A stretch of 64,000 nt of DNA from Toxoplasma gondii ME49 (GCF_000006565.2 NC_031473.1:2892134-2956133); one strand, 5' to 3'. Shown: positions 23,664-35,899, numbered from the stretch's first letter. The notes: a model not told the origin generated them from the letters alone. A program made the numbers and translations.

Positions 23664-26600
23664 ATGGCAACCACGCAGACAGACGACGCGGCATTCGGAG
23701 CTCGAAGCAGCGCATTCGTCGCACATGATGGAGACGCGCCTCTGCCTACTGGCGGGGAACAGACGAGGCAGAGAGACTCGCCGTCACACGGGAGGCACTT
23801 CACTGCAACTCTGGCAACTCTCACAAAGACTGCACAGGAAAGGTAACAGCGGGAGGGGAGAAGGAGAAACTCAAAAATACAAAACCGTATCTGCGGATAC
23901 CTGTGCTTCGGGGAACAGCCGCTTCGACACAGCGGTGGCGTTCGGGGGACATGCGACTTTCTGGCTAGGCGAACTTGGGCCTGGTGTATGTTCACCCGCA
24001 TGGAAGGAGCGGCAGTTCAACATTCTTGCGACTTGTGCATGGTTTGTAGAATGGTGTTGACGCGCGGAGGTGTGTCCGCGTATTTCTGTGGGTTTCACAT
24101 CGCTACCAAAAAGCTCGATGCATGCGCTATTTCGGATGTGACTGGGAGTTGGAATTTCAGTTTGGATTGAAAAGGAAAGCAGCCCACGGTTCGCATTCTC
24201 ACCCCGCGCAGGATCTCTTCGGACTCTGCTTCTCTCTTCATCCCATCTGTTCCATTCTTCTTTCTTTCGTTCCTCGGAAATTCACAGGGGTTTGCCGGCC
24301 TTCCTGTGTTGCCTACGTTTTTCTGTCTCACTTGATTTGACCGTCGTAGCCTCTCGCTTCTCATTGTTCTTGCGTGGTGGCTGTCTCTCTCTTCTCCTTG
24401 TCTCCCGCTGCTCCTGCTTCCTCCCTCTTCGTCTCTCGCTCCTCTGCACACTTTCTCTCCTGTTTCGATATTTCTTTTGCTCCAATCATCTGCTTTTCTC
24501 CTTTGTTCCTTTTCTCCGATTCCCCCCTCTCCTCGCGTGTCTCCACTTTCGCAGTTTGGTGCGCCCACCGCCGGCGAGGAGAAGCCTTTACAATCGTCCG
24601 CGCCTGAGCAGGGGACAGGCGCCCCTGTCTCCTGGACCCTCGCGGCTTCTCTCCTCCGAGTCGGAGACAGCGCCCGACTCGTCGCCTTTTCCGTGCGCCG
24701 AAGAGGTCTGGAGAGCCGCCTTCGACGACGGAGCGATCAAAGCCAGTTGCAGTGAAGCTGCGCTTTCGACGGTGAGACAGAGGAGCAGTGGGCGACCCCC
24801 CCAGAAAATGGCGGTGGTTCGGACTCCTCGCCACTCGGGAGCAGACCCGGGATATCGCTGCATGCACAGAGGGCAGCACGCAGAGACACGACAGAGTGTC
24901 GAGATCATTTCGCGGAAAGAAAGAATCTCTCGCCTTCGGCGTGGAGCATCGAACCTTTTGTCTCGAGTCCCCTTCGGTGCCTCGCTGCTTCTTGTCTTCA
25001 ACGTCTGGGTGCATCCCTGGCATACAGGAGAGAGTGCACTTTCGTTGCGTTCCAGAGTCCTCACTCTCCCATGTGGGCGGTGACGATCAAGGGAAGCAGT
25101 TCTAGTCCTCAGGCAACCAACATCGTCTGTGGCAGCCTAGCTGCTTAGCGAGTGCGTCAAATGCAGCGCCTCTGTTCACCCGTTTCTTGCCTTCCGCTCT
25201 GCATACCCTCAGGAAGGCTGCGAGACAGAAGAGCTGCAGCGCGGACGAAGTCTCTCCGCCAAGCGAGGCCCAAAGAGGGGAGACTTGGAGGGGTCGAGCG
25301 CCCTTGACTTCGACGCGCGAGAGGAGACAGATGGGGGGACACAGGCTTCTCAGCCTTTCTTCCCAGAAGTTGCGAGCAGCTCTCAGACTTCCCTTTGGCT
25401 CGGCGAAGAGGCGGCACCAGCGCAACCGGCGCTGCATGCGCGCGCAACGTTTTCTGTTCCGACCCGCGTCTGTGTTCCGAAGACTCCCTGCCTGTCTCCG
25501 CCTCCCAGCTGCAGAGCTACGTTCCAGAGAGAGCGACAGCTGCGCTGTCTCGAGACTTCTCCGAAACGCAGCGACTGGGACGCAGACTGCCCTGCCAGCC
25601 GTCGCACAACTGGCCTTCGGCTTCCCCTCAATGGAAACAACTGTCTCCTCTCTCAGGGCTCTGAGACGCCCGAAGAGGCGCCTGGGGAGCGGCCCGGAGA
25701 GACGGCCGAAAAAGCCGCGCCGTGGGGGTGTGGAGACACGGAGACGTGGAAGAGGGGCGAAGAGAAGGCGCGAGTGGCGAGAGAGGTGAAGCAAGAGCCG
25801 CTTGCGTTTGAGGACACAGGAAAGACGGCTGCACAGGCGGCGTTACAGCGAGCTCTTGACAGACAGCGAGATGGCCTCAAGGCCTTGATGCACCACCAGC
25901 GCAGGCTGCACCAAGCCCTGTGGACTGCAGGCCTGTCTCTAGACCCGCTGAGTCAGGGGTCCAACACGCCCGAAGAGACAGGGACTGGAGCCCCAGACCT
26001 GGAGACGGCGCGGGAGGCTCTCCCGCAGGCGCCTTCGAGGTCACTCCGGGAGCTTCGCGAAGGTCTCTTAACGCCGATATCTCCGTTCCCCCACTTGTCT
26101 TCGTGCTCGACTAACCAGGTTCCCTCTGGGGCCTCGCCTTCTGCTTGCTCTCCGCATGCGCCTCGTTCTTCGCGTCTCACCTCCGCCTTCTCTCCACCCA
26201 CTGGCAGCCGCCTGATCGAAAAAGACAGGGTGAGGATCGAAGGAGACAGGACAAAAGTTGAAGGAGGCAGGAAGTGGACCGAAGGAGACAGGGTGAGGGG
26301 CGAAGGAGACACCTGTCAGAGAGCAGACGCACGGCCTGCGCGGGCGTCTGCCATCGAGATGCAGCGGCAACAAGAAGAGATGTTGGTGGCTCTTTTGAAC
26401 CAGCAAAGATACCTCCAGGAGCAGCTCGCGCATCTTCTGCATGCAAATTCTTCGTTCCTCCACAGTCCGTGGACTTCTCCAGGCCCGTGGTTCCCCAAGC
26501 CGCGTCTTGACGGGTGTTTTACCTCTTTCTTTGCGGGTCCGGCGCCTCTCCTGCGTTCCCCCGAGGGGTGTCCAGCCTTCTTCTCGCCATGGCCGCAAGA

Positions 26601-29600
26601 AACCCCCAGCATGCAACCTCGTTTTTCTCCGGCTCTCACCGCCTTTCCACCCTCGCTTCCCTCCACGCCTGGTCCTCCTTCTTCTCCAACTCACCTGTTC
26701 TCTGTAGACCCCCACGGGCCTCGCTGCTCTCCTTTCTCCCCTCCCCCCTACTCGCCTTGGTCCTACACCCCATACCCAGCCTTTGCCTCTTTCGGTGCCT
26801 CGGCCAACTCGGAAAGAAGCCCCTCTCTCCGCTCTGCTCAACGCTACGAGGCGACTGTCGGCCCAGAAGGAGGAGAAGAAGACGGAGAGGAAGAAGAAGG
26901 AGAGGAAGAAGAGGGAGAGGAAGAAGAAGGAGAGGAAGAAGAAAAAGAGAGAGGAGAAGCGAGTTCAAGTGAGAGGTCTCTTTCTGTTTTCTCTCTCGCG
27001 GATCTTCCAGACGAGAACGGAGCAGGGGCGAAACTCGACAAGAAGCTACCTGACTGGAGTGACAGGCGAGGACGTGTGAGGCCCTGCGCTCCGCTGCGTA
27101 CTTCAGAGGTTCTTCATGCCCTTTTCGACGACTCAGTCGGGTCCCCACACGCGGGCCTCGTCCCCCGTGGGGTCCCCGCAGAAGTGTCTCTTTCCTCTCC
27201 CCACACTCGAAGACGCCAGCTGCCGCCTGTCAGAGGTAGAGAGCTGGCTGAGAGTCGCCCGGCGTCCTCGGGACATACCACCCAAACTCTAGAGGAGGCC
27301 GAAAAGCTTCACACGCTTCACCGCACCCACTCCCTCGTACGGAGGTCTCCTCGGGGGTCGGTGTCTCCTCGGGGGCCGGTGTCTGCAGATCCCAAGGAAG
27401 GAGACACAACGCGCTGTGGCCTCGCGGTGGCTGCGCGAGGTCGGAGACCCCTCGACGCTGCTTCAGAGGGGAAGCTTCTTGGAACTGGAGAAGCGGCCGA
27501 GACAGAACGCGAGGCGAGAGGGAAGGGCGTCGACGGATTCTCCACTGTCTTTCTGCTGAATCAACAGAAACTGCTTCGACTCCAAATTCAATCTCTCCGG
27601 AGACAGATGAAGAAGTACAATACGGGGCCTGGCTGTCGTGTCGAGCACACATCTCCAGTTTCCCTGGACGGCAACGGCAGCCGCACCCCACAGCCTCTCC
27701 CGCGTACGGAGCAATGCAGTGCCCCCTGGCCTCCCCGCTGGCAAGTCCCCGCTGTCTCTTCGTCCAATCCGGTTGCCGCTTCTTCGTCGTCCGCTTCTTC
27801 TTCTTCGCCGTTTGTGGAAAGAGCCGCGGATGCAGCGGGTCGAGAGCGACAGGGAGAAGACACTTGCCTCCGAGGGGGCGTCTTACCTTCGGAGGGGAAG
27901 GGAGACGCGGGAGAACAGGCCTCCCTAGACACTGCAGACGTTCCGAGCCGCGGCGGCATGCAATCTGGAGCGAGGCTTTGCCGTCAGGAGCGACCGGTGG
28001 TCGTCAGCTTCGAAGGCTGTTCGGCAGTGCGTAGCCCCTCGGGGCTTTCGACTTCGATTGCCGCATTTTTGGGAGTGCCAGGGGAGCTGAGGCAGCAGAC
28101 GAAGGCCGCGCCACGCAGAGTTGTCCATCCAGACGAGCAGATCGTCCCCAGCGTCTTGAAGAAGTTGCGAGAACAAGAGCACGACGAATCTTCCTCGCTC
28201 TGCAGTTCCTTTCCTCCCGCAGCCACCACGGTCGCCGGCAGAGGTTGGTGGGAAACAGCGCGGCCCGAAAAACTCGCGAAGAAACCTTCTTCCTCCTCTT
28301 CCTCTTCCTCCTCTTCGTCGTCTCCATCGTCATCATCATCATCATCATCATCATCTTCTTCTTCCTCTTCTTCTTCTCCGTTTGTGTGCGACCAGGTGGC
28401 TGGCGTTAGTCGGAAGAAGAGGCACACGAATTTTCTGCGTAGCCGCCGAGAGCGGCGAGTGGATCAGAAAGAAATTGCGGCGCTGGGGAACCCAGACCTC
28501 TCCAATGTGGGAAGCCGCGTCAAGGCCTTTTGGAGCAACGGACTTGAGGAGAGCCTGCATATTCCTGATCGACGAAACAAAGGAGAGGCGAGTGAATGCG
28601 AGAGCAGACACACCCAGCCTGCACTCGGCACCAGGTAGGCATCCCTGGCTTCTCGTCGCTGCATTTGTCTTCTGTGGCACTGTAAATCGCGTGCTCTTGG
28701 TTGACGCCGTCTCCCGATTGCGGACTCTGCGCATTTCCCCCTTTTTTCTCGTTGCAAAGACTGCGCGTTTCGTCGTCTGATCGGGGAAGGAGCAAGCTTT
28801 CGAAGTCGGGGCTCTCTCTGTCGCAGACAGATCTCCCCTTTTCCAGGTCACCTACACATGCGCGATGCGCTCCAGAAGCGCGAGGAGTTGTCTCCGCTCT
28901 CCGCCGTCTCTTCAGGGTGTCTCCATCCTCGACTTCGCCTTGTCTGTTTCTCTGTCGCTTCCAGGGCCGCCGGGCATCTGGCCGACAGCACCGGGAAACG
29001 CCCGGGGTCTCGCTCGACACTGAGCTCGGGGAACAGCCAGAGCGCCTTCCTGCCTTCCCCGTCTTCTGGTTTTGCGCGCGGCGCACAGAAAGAAGAAGGA
29101 GTCGCCCAGGGAGACTTTGCCGAAGTCACCGAAGAAGAGCGGACCACAACGGAGGAAAGGACGCGTTCTCCCGCCAGGGGTGTGCAGACCGCAAGTAGGC
29201 TGCGGGGTGCTGGGTCCTGCCAGCGAAGCACGGGAAGAGCGATGTGCCAGCGCATCTATCCTTCTTTCTCTCTCTGTGGCTTCCGTGGTTCAGTCGCAGA
29301 CGCCGCAACTTATTCGAGAGAAAAAGACAACAGAAGAGCTCTGCACCAATCCGTGCAAAGCCCTGGACATCCCGAGGTGTATGTACACGCCGATCTGGCC
29401 TGCGCTTCTTGAGGTCTCCCCACGCTGCGTAGATAAGACTCCGTTTTCCTGCGTCAATCCACGCCTTTCGAACGGGCTGAGCGTTCAAGGAGCTCGTTTG
29501 AATTGTGCGGGGTTCTGTGCTTGAGAGTTGCATCGCCTTCGACCGTTTCACGTTCAGTCTCTCTGTCGTCTCTTCTTCTCCCTTTTCTCTTCTTTCTTCT

Positions 29601-31293
29601 TCTGCTCCTCACCCTTTCTTGCGCGTTCCAGTTTCGCTGGGTCTCGCCCCCTCTGCGCGTTTCGTGCAGGGACTGTGTGCCGCGACGAAGAGACGCTGAG
29701 GGAGGAGTCCAGCGAGGAGAGGAGAAAAGACGAAGGAAGAGAATCCAGAGAACTGGGAGAAGAAGCAAGTGGCTGTGGTGCAGACGCCTCGTCTCCAGAG
29801 AGAAGAGAAGAAAAAGAGGAACAGGCAGAAACAGAAGCCCTCGTGTCACAGCGATGGAACTTTGGCGGCACGACTCTTTCGTCGGAGTTTTTGGAGCAGC
29901 AACATGCAATTGAGGAAGCGAAACGGGAGAGAAGATGTGAGCTTTTTCTCCATTTGTCGATCGAGTTCTCGTTTCTTTGCGTGTCTCCTAGTGCTTCTGT
30001 CCGTGTCTTTCTTCCTAAGTTGTCTGTCACTTCCTCGCTTCGTTTTTCTGAACATGTTTTCCCCGTCAATGCGGCGTCTTCTTTGTGCTCTGTCCGTTTT
30101 GCCTTTCCTTTCTTCAGACCAAGACGGCTTGCCAGCGAAAGAACCCAGCAACACAAATCTCCCTCTATATCTGCTGTTCTAGATCGATCTGTCTTTCCAT
30201 CTCCGTTCCTCGATCTACATGCTTCGGGCTCTTCGCCTCTTTTTCTGCCGGTCTCTTTCTGTCGCCCCTCTTCCTATCTGTCTGTCTGTCATGCAGGTTA
30301 TACATCTCTGTTCATCTAGATGCCTTAACGTGTCTGTGTGAATCGATTTTTTCGTATTTCTGGGCGCTGCGCAGATCACTGAACGTTCCGCCGGCCGTCT
30401 GCTCGTCGACTGTTTGCGTGGTCTCCCAGTTTCATTCTGCTTCTGTGCAGGCGCGTCCGCGAAAAACGGCGCAAGCGGGGTTCCCTTCATCTCAGAGAAA
30501 TCCTTCTTTTTTCGAGAACAACTTGCGAGACTCAACTCCGACGCAGGCGATGCTCTCTACGTGGTACGCCGGAAGCTTTGAAAAAGCAAAGAAAAATGAG
30601 AGGGAAGAAGGGAAGAACAGGGAGAGGAGAGAGGAAAGAAGAGGAAGACCGAAGCACAGCAGAGTCAGAAAGACAGTGGAGGAAAGACTGCTCGAAAAAC
30701 GAGAGAAAAGGAGACACTATGTTCAGCGACTGCGCATAAACTTTCGGTTTGTTCTGTGTGGGGTGTCTCGTTCAAAGAGGCCTGTTTCAGGTCCATGATG
30801 CTCGCTTCTTCTTTTCTCTTTTTTTCCGTGTGTAAAGGCTTCTCAGTCTTCTTACTTCCCCACGGGATGCTTCATCTTTCTAAAATGTTGCTGTGCCTCC
30901 ACAGCTATCCACCTTGACATTCTTTGCTCTTCTCTCTCGGTCGTTCGCTTCTCTCTCGGTTGTTCGCTTCTCTCTCCTTTCTCTTTTCTCTCTCTCCTCG
31001 CTTTCCTTACTTTTCTCCTTCCGTCTCTCTCTTCCTCCTCTCGCGTCTCCTGTCTCTTTCCTCTTTTTCTTCAGATGCATTTATTTTTTTAGCAGTTTTT
31101 GAGGGGCTTCTTTTTTAAGGACAGGCTTGCCTGAAGCTGTGTCTGGGGGTTTCTCTCCTCTCTCTCAAGGTTACGAGTCTTGTGTCGGATTTTCCGTACT
31201 TCCTTCAATTCCTCTCACTCTTTTGCTGTCCTCTGCCAGGCAACCACGCACAAGCTGCTGCAGCACTACGAAGAACTGACAGATGTATCGTGA
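23664..31293 (+). CDS. Large low-complexity protein with recurring LxxQQ motif, function unknown
   Basis: Seven exons: 23664-23842, 24555-24771, 25213-28634, 28965-29194, 29670-29936, 30451-30563, 31240-31293. They give about 1493 residues, and every junction matches in phase (2, 0, 2, 1, 1, 0). The start is aacATGGCAACC. Most of the protein sits in one 3.4 kb exon and is Ser/Glu/Pro/Arg-rich. It includes a Glu/Gly tract (residues about 690-710), EGDR-type repeats (about 468-505) and a long Ser tract (about 1158-1188). Four short helical segments share an L-x-x-Q-Q-x-x-L theme (about 345, 525, 912 and 1425). The C-terminus looks folded: EKSFFFREQLARLNSDAG and THKLLQHYEELTDVS. There is no signal peptide or transmembrane segment. 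I recognise no family; a scaffold or cytoskeletal protein is a guess. The 3' exons are less certain than exons 2-5. Confidence 0.7.
26209..26310 (+). repeat. Degenerate 15-18 bp coding repeat (EGDR/EGGR)
   Basis: Imperfect tandem copies of a GAAGGAGACAGG-type unit encode repeated (E/I/T)-EGDR or EGGR peptides inside the large unknown protein. They sit in the disordered middle of exon 3. Confidence 0.75.
26866..26965 (+). repeat. Glu/Gly-encoding tract
   Basis: Copies of GGAGAGGAAGAAGAA encode G-E-E-E-E blocks inside exon 3 of the large gene. The tract is purine-only on the plus strand. Confidence 0.85.
28287..28378 (+). repeat. Ser-encoding TCC/TCT/TCA triplet tract
   Basis: About thirty serine codons, broken by three or four prolines, form a mixed-triplet repeat near the 3' end of exon 3 of the large gene. 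An embedded (CAT)n run spans about 28328-28353. Confidence 0.9.
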
Positions 31294-31659
31294 AAGCAGA
31301 GAGCGCGAACGACGATCTGTCCGAGCAGAGCGTCTCGCTTTTTCTCGCCTCTCTCTCCTGTGCTCCGGCCTGCAGAGAGAAGCTCGCGCAAGTGGCGAAG
31401 TTCTCCGCGCCGAGAAAACGGAGTTCGGTTCGAACGCCCGGCGAACCGGAGAGCGCAGTCGCCTGCAGAGATTCCCCCTAGGTAAAACGCAAAGCGTCCG
31501 GAGACGGAGAATTCCGAACCTCCAAAAGATGCAGATCTATGCAGCGCCTTCCTCAACCAGATGCCGCGCTGGCGCCAGGACGCATGCAAAGTCATATGCG
31601 CACTGACACGTGATGGATGTTAAAAAGGTTTCCACCAGGACAATCATAGAGTCCTCTGC

Positions 31660-31740
31660 ATATATATATATATATATATTTATTTATACACATATATTTA
31701 TATATATATATATATTTATACACACACATATATATATATG
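31660..31740. repeat. (TA)n-rich array
   Basis: TA runs interrupted by TTTATACACA segments. Confidence 0.9.
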
Positions 31741-32560
31741 CACATGTATACTTGTGCGAAAAGAAGTCCACTGTATGTCTGAACGAAGAGTCGTGTGTAC
31801 ACGGACCTCTCTGTTGTGTACATGTCCGCGTCCGTACTTGTCAAATATTTGCGTATTTAAATCAAGGTGTGGAGTTTCGTATTTCTGTTTGCGTCTATGC
31901 ATTTTAATGTGGTTGCGTTTTTTTCATTCTGCACGACACGCGATTGGAGCATTTCTTTTTCCCAATGTTGAATGTCTCGAGTTTTATTTGAGAACTTTGA
32001 GTCGGCTTTCCAGAGAGACCGGAAAGCTGTCGAAACTTGCATTTCTGGCCGCAGTCCCGTCAAGGAACCCCGAGCCGCGTGGAGATTTCTCCACTAAATT
32101 CAAGAGACACTCCGCATTCGTGATCGAAAAAGGAGAAGAGCAACTTCGAGCACTTTATCTCGACCATCATGTCTTGACAGTGAAGACACTTTCGACATTT
32201 TGTAGAACTCTGAGCTTTTCTAAATCTGCAGAATTCGAAAGGGGATGCCTTATCCTCCACTTCGACGGCCTACGCGCAGACGAAAAAAACGTACCTCTGC
32301 ATGCGTAGAGCCGAAGAATCAAACCTTAGACCCATACAAAAATCCATATCGACGTACTCGCAGACACGTCCGTAGACATGCAGGGCTCAAAAGACTTCTG
32401 TCGACTGCAGTAGTTGCGTACCCCCTCGCGCTCCTTCACATACCTTTGCGCATACACAGGTCTACATCTCTCTCTCTCTGTAAATATATATATATATATA
32501 TATATACATGCATGCAGCGTATCTACACTGACTCACGTATCGTCCGCATGCATTTCACAA

Positions 32561-32561
<1 letters not shown>

Positions 32562-32606
<45 letters not shown>

Positions 32607-32607
32607 A
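32562..32607. repeat. (TA)n array
   Basis: A TA run of about 30 bp continues into TATATATG-type units. A second, shorter TA run lies at 32484-32506. Confidence 0.9.
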
Positions 32608-32965
32608 GGTAGATCGGTGTTCGGAAGTTTGGCCGGTCACGGGGAGATGAGGAGTGATTCATCTCGGTTTTGGGGCCTGGCGCCTTCCCCGCTTTAGCTG
32701 CGATTCTCAGAAGACTTGCAATAAGGTTTAAATCGTCATGTCTGAGGCAGAACCTCATTCTCCGAACGGCCTCTCAGGACTACCTGTTATAGGGTCTCTA
32801 CGCCACACACAGGACCCCGAAAAACGGAAGGAGAAAGACGCTTCCTCCCTACCTGAAAAGCAAAATGTCAATGCATGCGTCGTCCACGAAACAAAACACT
32901 CTATACACATACATACACATAGAAAAACACACATATAAATAGATGTATACATATTATATGACAGC

Positions 32966-32967
32966 AT

Positions 32968-33004
<37 letters not shown>

Positions 33005-33088
33005 TGATAGAATACGGCAGAAGCAATCGTGTCCACCTTGCATATAAAGATATATATGCAAATACGTATATATATATATATATATGTG
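32966..33088. repeat. Two (TA)n arrays
   Basis: TA runs at about 32980-33005 and 33067-33085 are separated by about 60 bp of unique DNA. Confidence 0.85.
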
Positions 33089-33616
33089 TATGCTTCAGAA
33101 AAAAAAGCAGATCTGATAGGCTGAGAGAAAAGAAGAGACTGCAGGGACTGTCTTTACTGCAGATCTTTTCTTCGCTTTTTTGCATTCCACCAATGGGAGG
33201 AGACACGCCTGGCTGTGCTCTGTTTCCTTTGTTTTTGCCTGTCACACTTCCCTGGTTCCTCTCCTGTGGGTGGTTGTTGACCCATTATCAGTCGGAGTAT
33301 CTTGTTTTTCTTTTCCACTGTAGTCTCCGGACGCATCTTCTTTGTCTTCTCACCTCTCTCCCATCCGAGAGAAGCTCTCGAGTTTTGTCGTCGCCATCTT
33401 CAGGTTCCCCGTTCTTCTTCCTCTGCCGCCCTTTCTTCCCTCGTCTTCTCTCTCTCCCTCTTTCTCTTCAACTGCTTGCGTCTTTCCTGCTTTCTCTTTC
33501 TGTCTCTGTCTTCTTCTCATTCGCTCTGCTTCTCCCTGCACCTGCCTCCGCGCTGTCTCTCTCTTTCTGTCTGTGTGTCTCCCCCTCTCGTTCCTTCTCT
33601 CGCGCTGCCCCGCGGT

Positions 33617-34030
33617 TCAAGTGACTTTTCTGTGTGGCGGGCGGCGACTCGCGAGTCCGCTCTCGAGGCTCTGCAGCTCGCTGCGCAGCTGCGCGATCGC
33701 TTCTTCTTTCTCTGCGAGGAGAGCATCTCTTCTCTTCACTTCTTCTTTAGCAGTTTTGTACAGGCTCGACATGTTTGTCAGCAACACAGTGTTCAACGCA
33801 TGCAGACGAGCGTTGTGGCTTTGCAGCGCCTCCACCTCTGTCCGGCAGGAGCAGCTACATGACGACTCGGACTTTCTCGCTTCTTCCTCAGAGAGACCCT
33901 GCTCTTGCTTCTCGGAGTCTTTCTTCTCTCCTCTTCCAGAGGCTTTCTCCATCGGGACGCCTGCGTCCGCTCCTACCTCCCAGGCGTCTTCGTCGCTCAC
34001 AGGCGAGGACGAAACGCTTCCGGTCTCCAT
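33617..34030 (-). CDS. Coiled-coil protein, unrecognised (single or terminal exon)
   Basis: An ATG at 34030 opens a 137-residue frame ending at 33617. The first 60 residues are acidic and Ser-rich (SVSSSPVSDEDAWEVG). The rest is a strong coiled coil: ARLHALNTVLLTNMSSLYKT, then AKEEVKRRDALLAEKEEA, then IAQLRSELQSLESG. The N-x-S-S-L-Y-K-T-A-K pattern loosely recalls the coiled-coil segment near the N-terminus of FLASH/CASP8AP2-type proteins, but this is a weak resemblance. The frame is open further upstream to 34207. A TGCATGCAG acceptor-like site just before the ATG means this may instead be the last exon of a longer minus-strand gene. The plus strand over the same DNA is also open but Ser/Leu/Arg-biased and less protein-like. 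Confidence 0.45.
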   Translation of the reverse strand: METGSVSSSPVSDEDAWEVGADAGVPMEKASGRGEKKDSEKQEQGLSEEEARKSESSCSCSCRTEVEALQSHNARLHALNTVLLTNMSSLYKTAKEEVKRRDALLAEKEEAIAQLRSELQSLESGLASRRPPHRKVT

Positions 34031-34410
34031 CAGGACTGCATGCAGCGTCGTTCTTCGTTCTCGACAGAGGAGAACTCCGGGGGGTGTCGCCAAGTGGAGG
34101 AGAGAGACGACCCCGAGGAGGATAGGCCAGGCAAACGAGGGAGAGGAAGACGAGGAGAGACAGAAAGAGACGGAGGTGAGAGAGGTAGTCAATTGGTGGA
34201 AGGACAAAGAGCAATCCCAAGTGAACCCCCCGTTCCTTTACTCCTCTCCTCCCTGCCTCCGTGGATCTTTAGAAACCGAGAAGTCCCTCTTGTCGCCTTC
34301 GAAACAACCAGCCCCGACCTCACGTCTTTCACGCATCGAAAATGTGCATCCACATCCATACACTCTAGAAATGACCTTTCTTAAAACACACACACACACA
34401 AACGATTAAC

Positions 34411-34447
<37 letters not shown>

Positions 34448-35155
34448 CATACGTATGTGTATACACGCATAGGTGTATATATAGATGAATTTATGTCTGA
34501 AGGGATTTAAGTCGAGGCGTTGATACTGTGTGCCGATGTTCAGGCTTCTGAAAAGAGACGTGGATCGCAGAGTGTTGCGTCGCTGTTTCCTTGGAAGAAA
34601 GCGGAGACGAGTGACTTTGTGTCACTATTTTCAGAGAGCTGGTTCCGCGAAGGCTGGAGAAGCGAGGAGCTAACAGTGCGCGCGCATGCATGCCAGCGCC
34701 AACTGCGATTCTCTCGGGAGGTCGACTTTATTGTGGCAAAACGGATGTCACCAGCACAGCAAAACCGCGAGCGAAGGAGGGAGACACAGTGCATGTCCAG
34801 AGCGCGCAGAGACAGGCGTAGAAGAGAGCCGGGAGAGAACAGAGTCGCAGGAGAGGGGAAGCCACCCAGCAGATCTGCGGCAGTTCATGGGGACCTTGTC
34901 TGCTTATTCTCAAGTGACACACAAGCTCCACTTATCCAAACAGACGCAAAGAGTCCAGATACAGTGTCTTTTTGTAACGCATGCAGTTTGAGGTTTCACG
35001 GGACTTCCTTGACGGCTCGGGGCTAGCGACTGCTGCGCATGCAGAGAGATGGCCTTTTGTGCCTTCTCTTTTTCCACCTTTTGGACGCAGTTTTTTTCTC
35101 TCTTCGCCTTCGTATCCTCTCCCGCGTCGGTCTCTCTGTGGGTGCGTCACTGCTT
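34031..35155. other. Spacer or unresolved intronic DNA
   Basis: Contains a (CA)n run (about 34386-34401), a (TA)n array (34411-34448) and short open frames on both strands. If the exon at 35475-35899 and the coiled-coil frame belong to one minus-strand gene, this is intronic DNA. I could not find the connecting exons. Confidence 0.4.
34386..34448. repeat. (CA)n followed by (TA)n
   Basis: Adjacent dinucleotide arrays. Confidence 0.9.
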
Positions 35156-35394
35156 CTATTTCTTTCTCCGCTTTCGAGAGGTTTCAGGGAGACCTCTGTC
35201 TCGTGCTCGTAGATGCCGGAAAAGGACGCCGGCCTCTCTGCTGGAAGGCGACGGCCAACGAAATGGACCGGATTTTCCCCCGACAGGAAGGAACGCAGGA
35301 AAGAAACTAAACTGTTTCTCTCTGCTTCCTTCGAGATGTCGCCACCAGCCTCCAACTCCGAGAGCAACCGCTGCTCGACCCCGTGCTCTCGCTC

Positions 35395-35455
35395 TCCTTC
35401 TTCTTTTTCTTCTTTTTCTTCTACTTTTTCTTCTTCTTCTTTTTCTTCTTCTCGT
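35395..35455. repeat. (CTT)n pyrimidine tract
   Basis: TTC/CTT triplet-rich pyrimidine run on the plus strand. Frames through it encode poly-Phe or poly-Ser and are artefacts. Confidence 0.85.
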
Positions 35456-35474
35456 CGTCGCTTCTCTCACTCAC

Positions 35475-35899
35475 CGAGAGCAGCTTTGGACAGCCTCTGG
35501 TGCGGGAGACAGAAGGTGAGAGGGCACAGGGTTGCCTGTTGATCTCCCGCTGGAGTTTTTCCGCCGCTTCTTCTCGGTTCTTTCCCGTCTGCGATTCTCC
35601 GTCGACGTTTCTAGAAAAGAGCCACCAGTCTTCTTTTCTTCTTCTCGCCTTCTCTTTTTCTCGTCTTCTCGTTTCCTCATCATCATCTTTGTCTTCTCTG
35701 AAGCATCTCTATTTTGCTTGGGGAAGTCGTGAAAGGCCCCGCCACTTCGGGGCGGCTCGGCTGTATGTACACCTGGACCGGGAGAGCCGCGTGTAGCGAG
35801 CTCCGTCTGTTTCGAGGTCTCCCGAGACGAGGCAGGAGGATGCGAGCCGGGAGAAACTTTGAGAGAGATCTGGGTCATTTCGCGTCTGTTTTCGTCCAC
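35475..35899 (-). CDS. Isolated exon with strong splice signals, partial gene
   Basis: On the minus strand a fine acceptor (tctgtctctagcctcaacag) precedes 35899, and a strong donor (CTCG|GTGAGTGAG) follows 35475. Another strong donor (GACAG|GTAAAGATAAG) lies just upstream at 35950, so a 49-bp intron (35949-35900, GT to AG) would join an upstream, possibly untranslated, exon. The first ATG in the exon is at 35878 (MTQISLKVSPGSHPPASSRE). The product is hydrophilic, with a Lys/Arg/Glu-rich block (MMMRKREDEKKRRREEEKK). A possible last exon begins at about 35240 after the acceptor ccgtcgccttccag and ends at 35156. No family is recognised. The 5' end lies within about 150-300 bp of the divergent phosphatase start. 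Confidence 0.4.

Larger units (their letters stand above)
31294..33616. other. Microsatellite-rich spacer
   Basis: This stretch contains several (TA)n arrays and no convincing exon. Open frames running through the TA arrays encode only Tyr/Ile repeats and are artefacts. The heptamer TGCATGC, known as an ApiAP2-type site in apicomplexans, occurs at 32509-32515, but no function is claimed. Pyrimidine-rich DNA from about 33300 onward borders the minus-strand coiled-coil frame. Confidence 0.6.

Noticed and set aside
26068..26841. 257-codon minus-strand open frame
   Set aside because: Arg/Gly-rich antisense shadow of the low-complexity exon 3 of the large unknown gene.
30118..30182. Alternative last exon of the large unknown gene (stop at 30182)
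   Set aside because: It has a valid acceptor and phase, but the path through 30451-30563 and 31240-31293 is also phase-consistent and gives a more protein-like C-terminus. Transcript data would settle this.
33342..34409. 355-codon plus-strand open frame
   Set aside because: Its first half is pyrimidine-driven Ser/Leu/Phe, and it is antisense to the better coiled-coil frame.
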